From the NCBI RefSeq assembly GCF_037975245.1, contig NC_092574.1:22819713-22883712 (forward strand): DNA of 64,000 nt, written 5' to 3'. Origin of the DNA: Apostichopus japonicus. Taxonomy: Eukaryota; Echinodermata; Holothuroidea; Aspidochirotida; Stichopodidae. The notes beneath the pieces were generated by a model that saw only the letters and a list, made by a program, of their open reading frames with translations, searched no databases and was not told where the DNA came from. Below are positions 39,001-46,214 of this stretch, piece after piece. Made by a program: the position numbers and the translations under genes. The stretch's first letter is position 1. Each line of letters starts with the position of its first letter.

Positions 39001-39205
39001 TGTTTGCAAAGCCCGTCCTGGGATCAATGTATTCAAAGACTAACTTAGCCTGATAGTAAGTAGTGGCACCGCTGATCAGGTCATAATTTTGTGCAAGACA
39101 AGTGCTGTGTAGACCGCATGTAAAGAGCAGACATCGTAGGAGCTTGTATATGGTGACCAAGCCAGGGAAGGTGTGTCCATAATTGGCAGTGGACACCATC
39201 ATCAT
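8966..39205 (-). CDS. RNF149-like: PA-TM-RING ubiquitin ligase, Goliath/RNF149-type (five exons, C-terminus missing)
   Basis: Predicted membrane-anchored E3 ubiquitin ligase of the Goliath/GRAIL/RNF130/RNF149/RNF150 group. Family members act on endosomal or other internal membranes, with the PA domain luminal and the RING cytosolic. Exons in transcript order are 38740-39205, 17727-17983, 13859-13930, 11095-11171 and 8966-9062; they total 969 nt, or 323 codons, and all phases agree. The layout is a signal peptide (about residues 15-38), a PA domain (about 45-190), one membrane helix (about 205-228), a basic linker starting [15 protein letters not shown], then a RING-H2 with Cys272, 275, 290, His292, 295, Cys298, 309 and 312. 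The PA-domain text ([27 protein letters not shown]) and the KALGY ending resemble vertebrate RNF149 most, in my judgement; RNF150/RNF130 are alternatives. No stop codon was found, so the C-terminal tail is missing. Confidence 0.9.
9063..11094 (-). other. RNF149-like intron 4
   Basis: It contains the CTG/TAG-rich degenerate repeat at about 9,950-10,470 and, near 10,918, a junction of a T run with a run of about 12 G. Nothing else is recognised. Confidence 0.8.
9950..10470. repeat. Degenerate trinucleotide-like repeat (gctgctact / tagctgttg words)
   Basis: The stretch is dominated by variants of tagctgctgttgc, gctactact and taatagttgctgct, with no long perfect run. It looks like an old, mutated CTG/ACT-type simple repeat. 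It is intronic to the RNF149-like gene. Confidence 0.75.
11095..11171 (-). CDS. RNF149-like: RNF149-like coding exon 4: first half of the RING-H2
   Basis: The acceptor is CTTAACAG|GAAACC and the donor ATGTAG|GTAAGT. It encodes [20 protein letters not shown] then RVLPC, with RING ligands 1-3 (Cys272, Cys275, Cys290). It ends after two bases (AG) of the codon for residue 291, which becomes Ser after splicing. Confidence 0.93.
11172..13858 (-). other. RNF149-like intron 3
   Basis: It is dominated by the 11.31-12.38 kb minisatellite. The open frame at 13268-13585 on the plus strand has no recognisable domain and lies antisense inside the intron, so I do not call it a gene. Confidence 0.75.
11312..12375 (+). 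repeat. Minisatellite, about 28-32-bp units with higher-order repeats
   Basis: The basic unit is built from aagaataacaatgcatatat and tgtcttcaa words. A variant unit carrying atgacaactccgcaaataaa recurs near 11570, 11700, 11757, 11900 (mutated), 12062, 12205 and 12262. Spacings therefore alternate around 141-162 bp and 57 bp, which shows blocks of several units were duplicated together. Several small plus-strand open frames across it are repeat artefacts. Confidence 0.95.
13859..13930 (-). CDS. RNF149-like: RNF149-like coding exon 3: basic juxtamembrane linker
   Basis: A 72-nt exon of exactly 24 codons. The acceptor is TTTTCAG|AGGAGG and the donor GATGCA|GTGAGT. It encodes [20 protein letters not shown] followed by EDDA, equivalent to the RRLGDAAKKAI...K segment that precedes the RING in family members. 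Confidence 0.9.
13931..17726 (-). other. RNF149-like intron 2
   Basis: It holds a pyrimidine-rich tract at 14,100-14,245. The stretch at about 16,000-16,850 is richer in CpG than its surroundings and holds a perfect palindrome, atgctacgtagcat, near 16,827. No exon was recognised. Confidence 0.7.
14100..14245 (+). repeat. Polypyrimidine tract (CCCCCATTCTTCC-type degenerate repeats)
   Basis: Nearly pure C/T for about 140 bp, with tctcccccattcttcc-like units repeated four or five times. The minus (transcribed) strand reads as polypurine. A mirror-like purine tract of this kind can in principle form triplex DNA. It lies about 170 bp upstream of the exon 3 acceptor. Confidence 0.85.
17727..17983 (-). 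CDS. RNF149-like: RNF149-like coding exon 2: PA domain C-part and transmembrane helix
   Basis: The acceptor is CTCCTCCACAG|AGGATG and the donor CACAA|GTAAGT. It encodes the end of the PA domain ([18 protein letters not shown], with an NET sequon), then the membrane segment [20 protein letters not shown] and [17 protein letters not shown]. This membrane and juxtamembrane block is nearly invariant in the Goliath/RNF149 family and is the strongest single family signature here. Confidence 0.95.
18336..18560 (+). mobile_element. tRNA-derived SINE (class II tRNA-like head)
   Basis: The head has a perfect RNA polymerase III A box (tggccgagtgg) near 18351 and a B box (ggttcgatacc) near 18406. The T-arm stem is perfect (ccggg/cccgg), with a long variable-arm-like segment between the boxes as in tRNA-Leu or tRNA-Ser. 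The acceptor stem does not pair and a non-tRNA body with gggtttttcatcc and gggttttcccatctg follows, so this is a SINE or tRNA-derived repeat rather than a tRNA gene. Confidence 0.75.
19745..20045 (+). repeat. Dispersed repeat, copy 1 (partner at 32.57 kb)
   Basis: It shares ordered blocks with 32,570-33,140: aaatatctgtt, gaccaaaatcagct, ttgtttacat, taaatacc, aatgataaattg, then gggacaat, gacaacca and gaaagaatt. The pairing is clear over the first 160 bp and patchier later. The family is unknown, probably an old non-autonomous transposon. Confidence 0.65.
20052..20200 (+). repeat. Three-unit tandem repeat, period about 50 bp
   Basis: Units beginning gtggcctag/gtggcctaa/gtggcataa at about 20052, 20103 and 20151 each contain actactgt, ttgt, tt-taagt-cca and attatg. 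It directly abuts the dispersed repeat on its left. Confidence 0.8.
20551..20732 (+). repeat. Recent tandem duplication, period 92 bp
   Basis: gtgcttgatcaaattatctt starts at 20551 and again at 20643. The units run through ttctgactggaatct and acttctgacagtaaac to gaggaaaatgaaa with only a few differences. The event is clearly younger than the surrounding degenerate repeats. Confidence 0.95.
21870..22065 (-). repeat. Dispersed repeat copy (partner at 41.48 kb)
   Basis: Read on the minus strand it shares, in the same order as 41,470-41,580: cccatctacctaa, a gcactga block, ctct-tgggtcgatgctcact (cagccccact in the partner), and cgaatctaccattctgaa. Short stop-free frames in this copy translate to similar but shifted peptides, which suggests a decayed transposon or retroelement tail. 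The family is not identified. Confidence 0.6.
24984..27680 (+). mobile_element. Transposon-like element with repeated GCGAGGGACGGAATT motif and decayed gene
   Basis: The ends carry the inverted 18-bp sequence GTGCGAGGGACGGAATTT (left, from 24984; right in reverse, ending near 27680). The 15-bp core recurs at 24986, 25301 and 25320 in forward orientation and at 25130, 27286, 27302 (imperfect), 27497 and 27664 in reverse. The motifs therefore cluster in the outer 400 bp of each side and mostly face inwards, like transposase-binding subterminal repeats. Between them is a frameshifted transposase-like gene. I could not find a convincing target-site duplication, so the exact ends are uncertain. 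Confidence 0.65.
25560..26541 (+). pseudogene. Decayed transposase-like gene inside the 25-27.7 kb element
   Basis: Plus-strand frames joined across frameshifts and stops show HFWSDGCAS at about 25748, then [15 protein letters not shown], then [15 protein letters not shown] at about 25833. Further on are [13 protein letters not shown] (26051), an acidic segment, and at 26341 the tail [17 protein letters not shown] followed by [11 protein letters not shown]. This order (SDGA...QFKN; HGKG--DG-GG; PG-R--H; W-V--Y-G--YPGEV; G--WKWP) matches an uncharacterised animal protein family that I remember as repeated in cnidarians, aphids and echinoderms. Its acidic residues suggest an RNase-H-like nuclease, but that is inference. 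The copy is clearly dead. Confidence 0.6.
31025..31098 (+). repeat. Two-copy tandem duplication, period 37 bp
   Basis: cagactcttccgtatagttc at 31025 and cagattcttccatatagttc at 31062, each followed by accataccaagtatga. Confidence 0.95.
31338..31385. repeat. Near-perfect foldback hairpin, 21-nt arms
   Basis: The arms taccagggagctgctac (31342-31358) and gtagcagctccctggta (31365-31381) are perfect complements around a 6-nt gttaaa loop. Beyond one mismatch the stem extends three more pairs on each side (gta/tac). It is adjacent to a second inverted motif, listed next. Confidence 0.95.
31386..31533. repeat. Inverted repeat of the ACCGAGGAC motif
   Basis: attcagaccgaggac (31386-31400) and gtcctcggtcagaat (31519-31533) are inverted copies with one mismatch. 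A third copy, accgaggacc at 31491, pairs with the right arm as a smaller hairpin. The words ttgttcaaatcc and ttgttcaagtcc recur between them. This looks like one composite foldback unit together with the 31338 hairpin. Confidence 0.8.
32570..33140 (+). repeat. Dispersed repeat, copy 2 (partner at 19.75 kb)
   Basis: Same block order as 19,745-20,045, but with about 270 bp of extra sequence in the middle. In this copy the late blocks (gggacaat, gacaaccaaaa, ggttgtctg, cgaaagaatt) lie at 33,061-33,140. Confidence 0.6.
35143..35225 (+). mobile_element. 3' tail of a SINE/LINE (GCGCTATATAA...ATT-type end)
   Basis: The sequence tgtaaagcgcatatgaa, then tttgcgctatataag, then a degenerate ATT/ATA run is the common 3' end of many animal SINE and LINE families. 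The same kind of tail closes the SINE at 50.57 kb on the other strand. Confidence 0.6.
35290..35720 (+). repeat. Degenerate tandem repeat, about 60-85-bp units
   Basis: The word pair gaggta(c/a) ... caagcta-(tg)ctctc recurs: ggaggtaagtac at about 35325, caagctacagtatgctctc at 35391, gaggtaattac at 35442, caaactatgctcc at 35453, caagctatgctctc at 35514, gaggtacagtac at 35526, gaggtactgtat at 35603, ggaggtacttc at 35623 and caagctacattctc at 35650. Confidence 0.65.
37130..37510 (+). repeat. Degenerate tandem repeat (aaaattatcaaattg ... gttgc ... gtaactcg)
   Basis: Units around 37180, 37270, 37390 and 37455 share (a)aaattatcaaatt, gagttgct, a gcattg-ac word and taact(c/t)g. Similarity between the outer units is weak. 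Confidence 0.65.
38740..39205 (-). CDS. RNF149-like: RNF149-like coding exon 1: start codon, signal peptide, PA domain N-part
   Basis: The start is the first ATG of a triplet ([10 protein letters not shown]) at 39205. An in-frame TGA lies upstream in the same frame, so the GTG at 39247 is not the start. A hydrophobic stretch ([16 protein letters not shown]) ending near CLA-Q is a plausible signal peptide. Then comes the first half of the protease-associated domain, with [10 protein letters not shown], an NIT glycosylation sequon, [17 protein letters not shown] and [11 protein letters not shown]. The exon ends in codon phase 1 at a good donor, GCAA|GTAAGT. Confidence 0.92.
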
Positions 39206-39510
39206 TCTCCTCGGTCGTTTACCCTCTGAGTGTCCCGACGGTACCACAGCAAAGCTTTCTGATCACTTTATCTAGAGGACACCCAAATGTAAGGTTTCAT
39301 TCCACAGATACAATTCACTCCAATGGTCACTTGATTTTGCTACACTGAGAGTGACCAGACACAGCTTGAGGTCACTTGATTTTGCTACACTGAGAGTGAC
39401 CAGACACAGCTTGAGGTATCCAGCTATGTATACAAAGCTAAATCATACTGCATTGAGGTTGAATAGTTCTTTTAACTTCACTGCAGATGGTAAACAGCAT
39501 TCTTGAGTTT
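39206..39510 (-). promoter_or_regulatory. Inferred 5' untranslated part of the RNF149-like start exon
   Basis: A strong acceptor on the minus strand (TTAATTTCTCTTTTCAG|AAAC) ends at 39511. No better site lies between it and the ATG, so the start exon probably runs 38740-39510 with about 305 nt of leader. This is inferred from splice consensus only; a promoter within this stretch is the alternative. Confidence 0.4.
39325..39414 (+). repeat. Perfect tandem duplication, period 45 bp
   Basis: ggtcacttgattttgctaca occurs at 39325 and 39370, and the two 45-bp units appear identical. It lies in the inferred 5' leader or promoter of the RNF149-like gene, about 120-210 bp upstream of the ATG. Confidence 0.95.
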
Positions 39511-40278
39511 CTGAAAAGAGAAATTAACCAACTTTTAAATCACAAATTAAGTCCTTAAGCAGGTATGACTACATAACATGCTTGGACAACATCCGGCCTA
39601 GACAAGTAAAATGTATTTATTAATTAGTTGATTTTGCTATTAAGAGAGTTCATCAGAAGAGGGTTACTACACTAAATAGTAAATACAAATGTTTGGCATT
39701 TCTGTTGAACTGTTTTCCATAAAACACGAATACAATTTAGCGCGAGAAATTGGCAAGCCTCCAAAGTTCATAAATTTTCACATCAGGACAACCCCTGTAA
39801 TATTATGTTTTGACATGTTTTCAACAAAGATCTGGCTAACAAACAGAAATTTATGATTGTATGTGTAAAGTTCTAGATCACCAATTAATATGCTGGTTCT
39901 ACCAGCAGCTTTGTTTTTCATTCATCATATGTTGTATATAGTCCTAACGGGCATTAACGATCTGGAGGTGAATATAAATTTAGTGCAACAATGGTCAAAC
40001 TGCTATACATTTTGCAAACATGTGTAGCAGTTTCTGCACACTGAGAACTACAAATATTTCTCTTAATTTATGACAACATTTCATGCGCCTCAAAACAGAG
40101 ACACTTAAAAGCAAACACTAAAACACAGGCCATGATAACTCGATACTCACTATCTTACTTCTTTGTAATTCAATCCAATGTCACATATGTATATGTATAT
40201 TGTTCGATACAGGTGACAAACCCCTACAGTGGAATTACGACCTTCCTTACCGGTTTCGAACCTCTGGACATACAATTA

Positions 40279-40450
40279 ACGTCCATAGCCTAGTGGTTAC
40301 GGTGTCCGCATATATAACGTGAGGCCCGGGTTCGAATCCCGGTGGAGGCTGGAAGTTTTTTCACTGTTCTGAATTTTCCAACTCACTACGATTTCAATTA
40401 AATCCCATTATTCAAACTGTTTCCTACTATTATCGCTAGAAAGAATGCTG
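40279..40450 (+). mobile_element. tRNA-derived SINE or tRNA pseudogene
   Basis: It has a perfect A box tagcctagtgg (40286-40296) and a perfect B box ggttcgaatcc (40329-40339), with a 5-bp T-arm stem (ccggg/cccgg). The 3' acceptor strand tggaggc would need gcctcca, but the 5' side reads acgtcca (two mismatches), and the anticodon stem is poor. A ggaagttttttcactg body follows, like that of the 18.34 kb copy. It is therefore more likely a SINE than a working tRNA gene. Confidence 0.7.
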
Positions 40451-41464
40451 GTCAGAATTCTATATACAACAGAGTGCAGATTTGAGACCATAGAATCACA
40501 TGTACAGATCTCTTGTACAATAGGACAATCACAACTATTGTCACACAGTTTTCCATACAGTCAATGCACTTAGTTAACTGACCATTCAAATATGCTGTAC
40601 TGTATAGACAGTTACAAGCATACAACACAAAAGTTCAGGGAACAATCTGCAATGAGGACAACCAGGAGCCAACTAACTTACTTCAAATCAATTCAGAGAG
40701 CCAAGAATTACATACAATGAGCATCCCATGAGACTATAACTAAAGTAGACGCAATGTATGGACCATCACATAGATCTGTAAATAGCATCTATAGATAACA
40801 ATTTTCAACTATTGATTGTTCCAGCCTGTGATTGGAAAGTTGTGTAATTAAAACATATCGTATTGTGTTTTGGTTTTCCTCACTTGTGAGGTTACTCTGA
40901 CTACAGTAAACTGCCCTCATTCAAACTAATCAACTAAATCATCTGTTATTAACCATTTTAAACAATTCCAAACATCTTTATAGCATATTTAAAATCTGTA
41001 ATGTATTGTTCTGCTTTATCATTCTAGTGTAAGTTTGGTGGACTAAACTACAGTGGGTACTGTAATTATGCATTCGGATATCTCGTCATTCGCTGAAACA
41101 TAATATAAACCCAACAGCATACAATACATTGAACAGAACAAGCTTTCACATGTGAACTATTAGAATTGAAAAAAAAAATCTACAGAAATTTGATGACATG
41201 ATTTTTCGGAAATGTAGCTTTCAATCTGATTAATAAGTTATTTTGTAACAAAATATTTAAAAGAAACAACAAAAGCAGCTTTAATACCTAATAACACAAT
41301 CCAGACATTAACAACCACAATGGAATGTAACATTTTCAGCTCTGACCTATCAAAGCTTATCTACTTTACATAGAAGTTTTCAGATGTTAGAAAATCCAAA
41401 AACGATGACCAGAATCGAAATAACAATCGAAAAACGTTGAAAAATATTTAGATTTTGATTAGTT

Positions 41465-41600
41465 TTCTTTCAGAATGGTAGATTCGGAATGAGTAGTAAG
41501 TGGGGCTGCCCAGAGGAGGGGCTCAGTGCTAAAACGTTCCGAGGTGTAGTTTAGGTAGATGGGAAAGTTCAGATGAAGAGTGGGAGACAGACCTGTAAGA
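41465..41600 (-). repeat. Dispersed repeat copy (partner at 21.9 kb)
   Basis: Minus-strand blocks cccatctacctaa, agcactgag, ctcctctgggcagccccact and cgaatctaccattctgaa match the 21.87-22.06 kb copy in order. One minus frame is open for about 45 codons here, but the copy at 21.9 kb does not keep that frame. Confidence 0.6.
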
Positions 41601-43223
41601 GAGGAAGGAAGTATATACACAAACCTTACCATACTCTTTGAGTTAGTGATAGCCTATCAAGGAAGCACAGTGCAATGCAATCTCCTGTATGTACAGCTAC
41701 TTTCCCTATATGTTAGATAACGTACTGCAGGTCTTTACACCTAATGTTACGAATTAGATGTTTCATTAGCCTGTTACATTGCTTTAAATGTTAGGCTAAT
41801 GTTAGGCAATTGTTAGGCCGACCGATAACAGAACTGTTTAATTCACATTAAAACTGTACAAGTACAGTACCTGGTTTTCATATCTGTTAGTGTCAATCAT
41901 TAAATTAGTACAATACTACAATGTCCTTTTATGTTCTTTACTCTTACACACACTGTGCTGCAGACCTTTTTACTGATATACTTTGTCTGATATTGAAGTG
42001 AAACTGAAATTGACTAAACACAAGCAGCATAATGGTCACTACAAAGTTTGCTTTCATCAATAAAACTATTTGTGCATCCCAGACCTCCAGAGCCAAGAAA
42101 AATACCTTTACAACAAAGTTAGGTGCTATCCTCACTAGTGATAGGAACAGATACCCGGGAACCCAGGCCGAAAACATTACCACCCGGTCCAAGCATTTAC
42201 TACCCAGTAAGAAAATTTGTAAAAATCACTTACATCATTCTCCATTTTCAGTTACATTTTTATTCGAATGAATGAAAGTGAGGAAAACTTCTTCCGTTAT
42301 TTCATCATTTGGTGATATTCCTTTCTATCTTGTTGTTAAATAACAATCCTTTTTGTAACAGGAAATAAAGACCACACAAATTTACAGCAATCGATCCACA
42401 GACAACCCTTATATAGCTTTCCATGTGGATACTCTCATATTTGTGAAAGATTTTAAACTTTCCTACGACAACAATGTGTATTTTGACCCTGATATAGAAA
42501 GATAAACTTTACAAGTTCTTTTCTTCTTTAAAGTGCTATGTTTAAACTTTAATAGCAATAAAAATTTTGGAAAGTAGAAAGGACCGAAAAATTGCTGCAA
42601 TTCAATGCCATTCGATGGTATCCTGTGTTCAAAATGTTGTTTAACTACAAGAGCCATAAGGGTTCCACCAAGGGGTAGTTATGCAAATTACTGATCAAAG
42701 CCTAAGGGAGTTGATTAACATCCTTCCAATAAAGCAGTAATATATTACCAACAACATTCCCAAAATACTTCAGGAGAGGAAAACCAAAATGAAGCTGCAA
42801 CATAAGGCTAAATTATATGTTCTACAATTCAAGATTTTAGTCAGGAAATTTGTTGTATTTCCACTGAACTATAATATATGAATGACAATTTTTTTGCTCA
42901 CTACTGTAACTCACACTATACAGCACTTCAGTGAGATCCTAATCGGTTTGGCTTGCCTTACTGAACATTAAATCTAAGTTAGGCTACTGTAGGCACTATG
43001 TGTGGCTTAAGTAATAGTATTTGTCATTTACATTTCAAAACTGTGTTAGACCTAACTGTTGAATCAGTTGTTAGGCTCAAGCAGAGCATAAGTCACTCTT
43101 TCTCGCAAGGAGACGGTTAGTTTTTAAAATAATAAAGTACTACCGTTATTATTAAATGGTTACTCGATCTTTCACAGCCTCTTAGTCAACTCTGCAACAT
43201 AACACTAATATAGTAAAGGCTTC

Positions 43224-43797
43224 GTAATTGACGCACCCCCGTAATTGACGCACCTTCAATTATTACTAGCAACGATAAAGAAGGCCACCTAAACTTTTTG
43301 CAGTCAAGCAGAATTACATATTTCATGAGTTTGAATCCATTTCAGCTATTTGCTGACCAAATTGTGGTATTTTTTAAGCTTTTAACACCCTCCCCCCAGT
43401 TTTACACATTTTTTGGACATTTGGAAATCTTACTCCCTAAAAATAACCAAAATTACTTCAAAATGATACCACTACTCTCTGGGACCTGACCTGTCTAAGC
43501 TTAGAGGTTCAGAGCATAGCAAACGGCATCCAAAGTCAATGGATGTATACTTAGGCCTACAATACAGTTAGCTTATCGACGCATGTGTCAATTTAGGGGT
43601 ATGAAAGAACTTGACACAGCAGACATTTTGTGGTCAAATTCTTCTCAATTGTACGTTGCGTAAGCACAGAACAATAAATATTTTGAGATCATTACATTTC
43701 TAAGGAACTACACATATGAAAAGTGCATGCAGTTGGGTGATTTTGATTTTATGTTGACCGACATCGTCAATCCAATCCTTAAGTGCGTCAATTATGA
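43224..43797. mobile_element. Possible inverted-repeat element with GTAATTGACGCACC ends
   Basis: gtaattgacgcacc occurs twice in tandem at 43224 and 43241. The complement, aagtgcgtcaattat, lies at 43782-43796, and a weaker atgtgtcaattta at about 43583. The arrangement (doubled motif at one end, inverted motif at the other) resembles a MITE of about 570 bp. No target duplication was found. Confidence 0.4.
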
Positions 43798-45564
43798 GCC
43801 CACCATGCTACTACTACTAGAATTAACAAACTATGAACTAAACTAATGTCAGCTTGCATGAAATCACCATAGTTAACCAATCCCACCTAACTAGGGCTAG
43901 GCTAGGCTACTGTCAGAATCTGTTAGCATGGGTTATTTGACTCTTTCATATTCAATTTCAATGAGGAATGTCATAAAGCAATAAATTTTCTTAATAGAAA
44001 ATATTTCCCCGTTTTGTAATAGTCCCTTACTGACAATAGAAGTCAGTGCAATAAAGTATACTAAGCCTAACGTTACGCTTGACTACACTGGTCGGTGAGT
44101 AGCGAGATCCATAACCTACAGCACTTACGTAGGAGAAATGTCAGGAGGCTGTAGTGGTTCAACTTCTTCCGATTCTTGAACAGCAGTACAGTGACATGTT
44201 TTCAGACTCAACTGTTCATTTTCTTTAATACTTCACTTCTAACCTTGCCTGTAGCTTCTTAAGAGTAAGAATATTTGGATGCGATTTATAGCTTCACACT
44301 GCTTCGGTGGAGGCTTCCTTGGTTATATATCTATTATGCTAAAGCGTTTCCAGTTCAATGTATAAATTGTACGGCACAACTCATATCGTATGCATGTGCA
44401 GTATACAGTAGTCTTTGTCGTGTTTACATCAGACGACAGGCAGTTTCGGTCAACGACCGTTCTAATAAATAGAGGACGTCATTTATATAAAAAAAAGTAA
44501 TAAATCCCATATCGGTCACAATAATGTTCAGTTCTTCCAAGGGTAAATATTTAAGTTTTCCTCAGATCAGTTAAATGCCAACAATATCATTGGAACTTTT
44601 CTAGCTCTTAATAGATCATCAGAATTAGACTGTAATTTAAGCATGTTAAATTTGCTGGAAGTCTTCAAAAGTACTTTCTTAGGAGCTTTGATCGTTCCAA
44701 TTAGTCCCAAACATTGAGGATTATTAAATTAGACAGTTTCAATGTGATAAACGACTTTGGCATTGACAGCAAAATGCATGTTGAAATTTGAGTGAGGGTG
44801 TCCAATTATCAGACTTTCTAACGGTAAGTATTGGCCCCAAATCATAGCACACTATAATTGCCAGAAGTTTTCAAAAAGTACTTTCCTGCAGGTCTTTACT
44901 CTCCAGACATTTTTAAGGCACACACAAGATGACTGAATGTCCCAGTGAGGAAAATTTCTTCGAAGGTTGTAATAAAAACAGTTTCAGAATTTCGACCAAA
45001 GGTGACTATATTTGAATATCTAGAATATTTGGGACTAATACAGAATATCTTTAAGGTGCAATGCTGATGAACTATAAGGCATAAAGACACTGGTTAATAA
45101 CCATGACCCCACCAATTAACCCTAATAATTCACCCTAACGACCGCTGCCACAAACTCTCCTGAATAAAAAAAAAATCAGGTCTTTGCGCTATTTTAGATA
45201 TTTTTCTAACGGTGGTGTGTGGTATATTAGACCTACATGAATTAAATGTTAGCCTCCATTACCACCAGTGTTAGTATAAAGTAACAATATCATGATCTGG
45301 TAAGGATAAAAATGACAACCTTGACACTTACTGAGACACTTACATTATCAAGACATGAATGGAAAATCCGCCCTATAGTAAGACTGCCGTTTATTTTTCG
45401 CCACTGCCCACTTCTGCACCTTTCATTGTTATTAGTCTGGAACATGAGCATGTGTGTTATGTAAGTCAATTGGCCACGCCTAGCAAAGGGAACTCGCATG
45501 GAAAAGTCACTTCCTCTGCTCAAATTTCCCCAATCTACTGCGAGAGCCTATTCAAATGCCCGAG

Positions 45565-45961
45565 CAGTGGCGGAACGTCCATACAGTCAGGGGGGCGGAT
45601 GCCCCCCCCCCCCGACGGACTCAAATGGACTACTGGCACCCTTTTCAGCTTTTTACTACTTTTTACTTATTCGCGATTATTGACTTTTTTTGCGCTCTCA
45701 TCTACCTATTGACATTTGTCACATTCTGTTGGTGTAATTTTCTGACAAAATGGCGACGACACCTATTTATTCTTCGTTTATCTGCAAATTAGCAAGGCCC
45801 GGAAAGGGTCATTTCCAGCGATCTAGGGAGTATCTTTACTAAAAAAAATTCTGTACGCTCCGCGCCAACCTGTGGTGGCGCTCCGCTTAGATAGTGTCGA
45901 AAGTGCCCCTAGTACAGACCATTCTAGCCCCCCCTGACCAATACCCCTAGCTCTGCCACTG
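45565..45961 (+). mobile_element. hAT-type MITE copy A, 397 bp, with 8-bp target duplication
   Basis: It starts cagtggcggaacg and ends tctgccactg, an imperfect inverted terminus beginning CAGTGGC. A shared subterminal gtcagggggg word follows on each side. The flanks are identical 8-mers: tgcccgag at 45557-45564 and 45962-45969. The interior is GC-richer than the host DNA (tacgctccgcgccaacctg, gtggcgctccgc) and codes for nothing recognisable. Confidence 0.92.
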
Positions 45962-46214
45962 TGCCCGAGGCAGGTAGACTGTTATTGCAGTGGTATTAAA
46001 GGGCGAATTTTCAAAGGTTGACAAATTCTCTTGACTGCAGATGGGTGTATCTGCAGCCTCTAAGTTACCATAAAAGCGGAGAGGAGGTAATCCTTCTCTT
46101 CCATTCTCCAGCTGAGATATGTTTCAAAGCCAGTGTCTAAAAGCAGTGGCGGAGCGTCCATACAGTCAGGGGGGCGGATGCCCCCCCTGACGGACTCAAA
46201 TGGACTGCTGGCGC

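Larger units (their letters stand above)
39511..45556. other. Upstream intron or intergenic DNA between the two genes, left part
   Basis: It holds a SINE (40.28 kb), a dispersed repeat (41.48 kb), a possible inverted-repeat element (43.22-43.80 kb) and a candidate non-coding first exon ending at 44,129. No open frame here has a recognisable domain. Confidence 0.6.

Noticed and set aside
38568-39053. 161-codon plus-strand frame
   Set aside because: It is the antisense shadow of the RNF149-like PA-domain exon.
40279-40350. A functional tRNA gene
   Set aside because: A and B boxes are perfect, but the acceptor and anticodon stems have mismatches and a SINE-like body follows.
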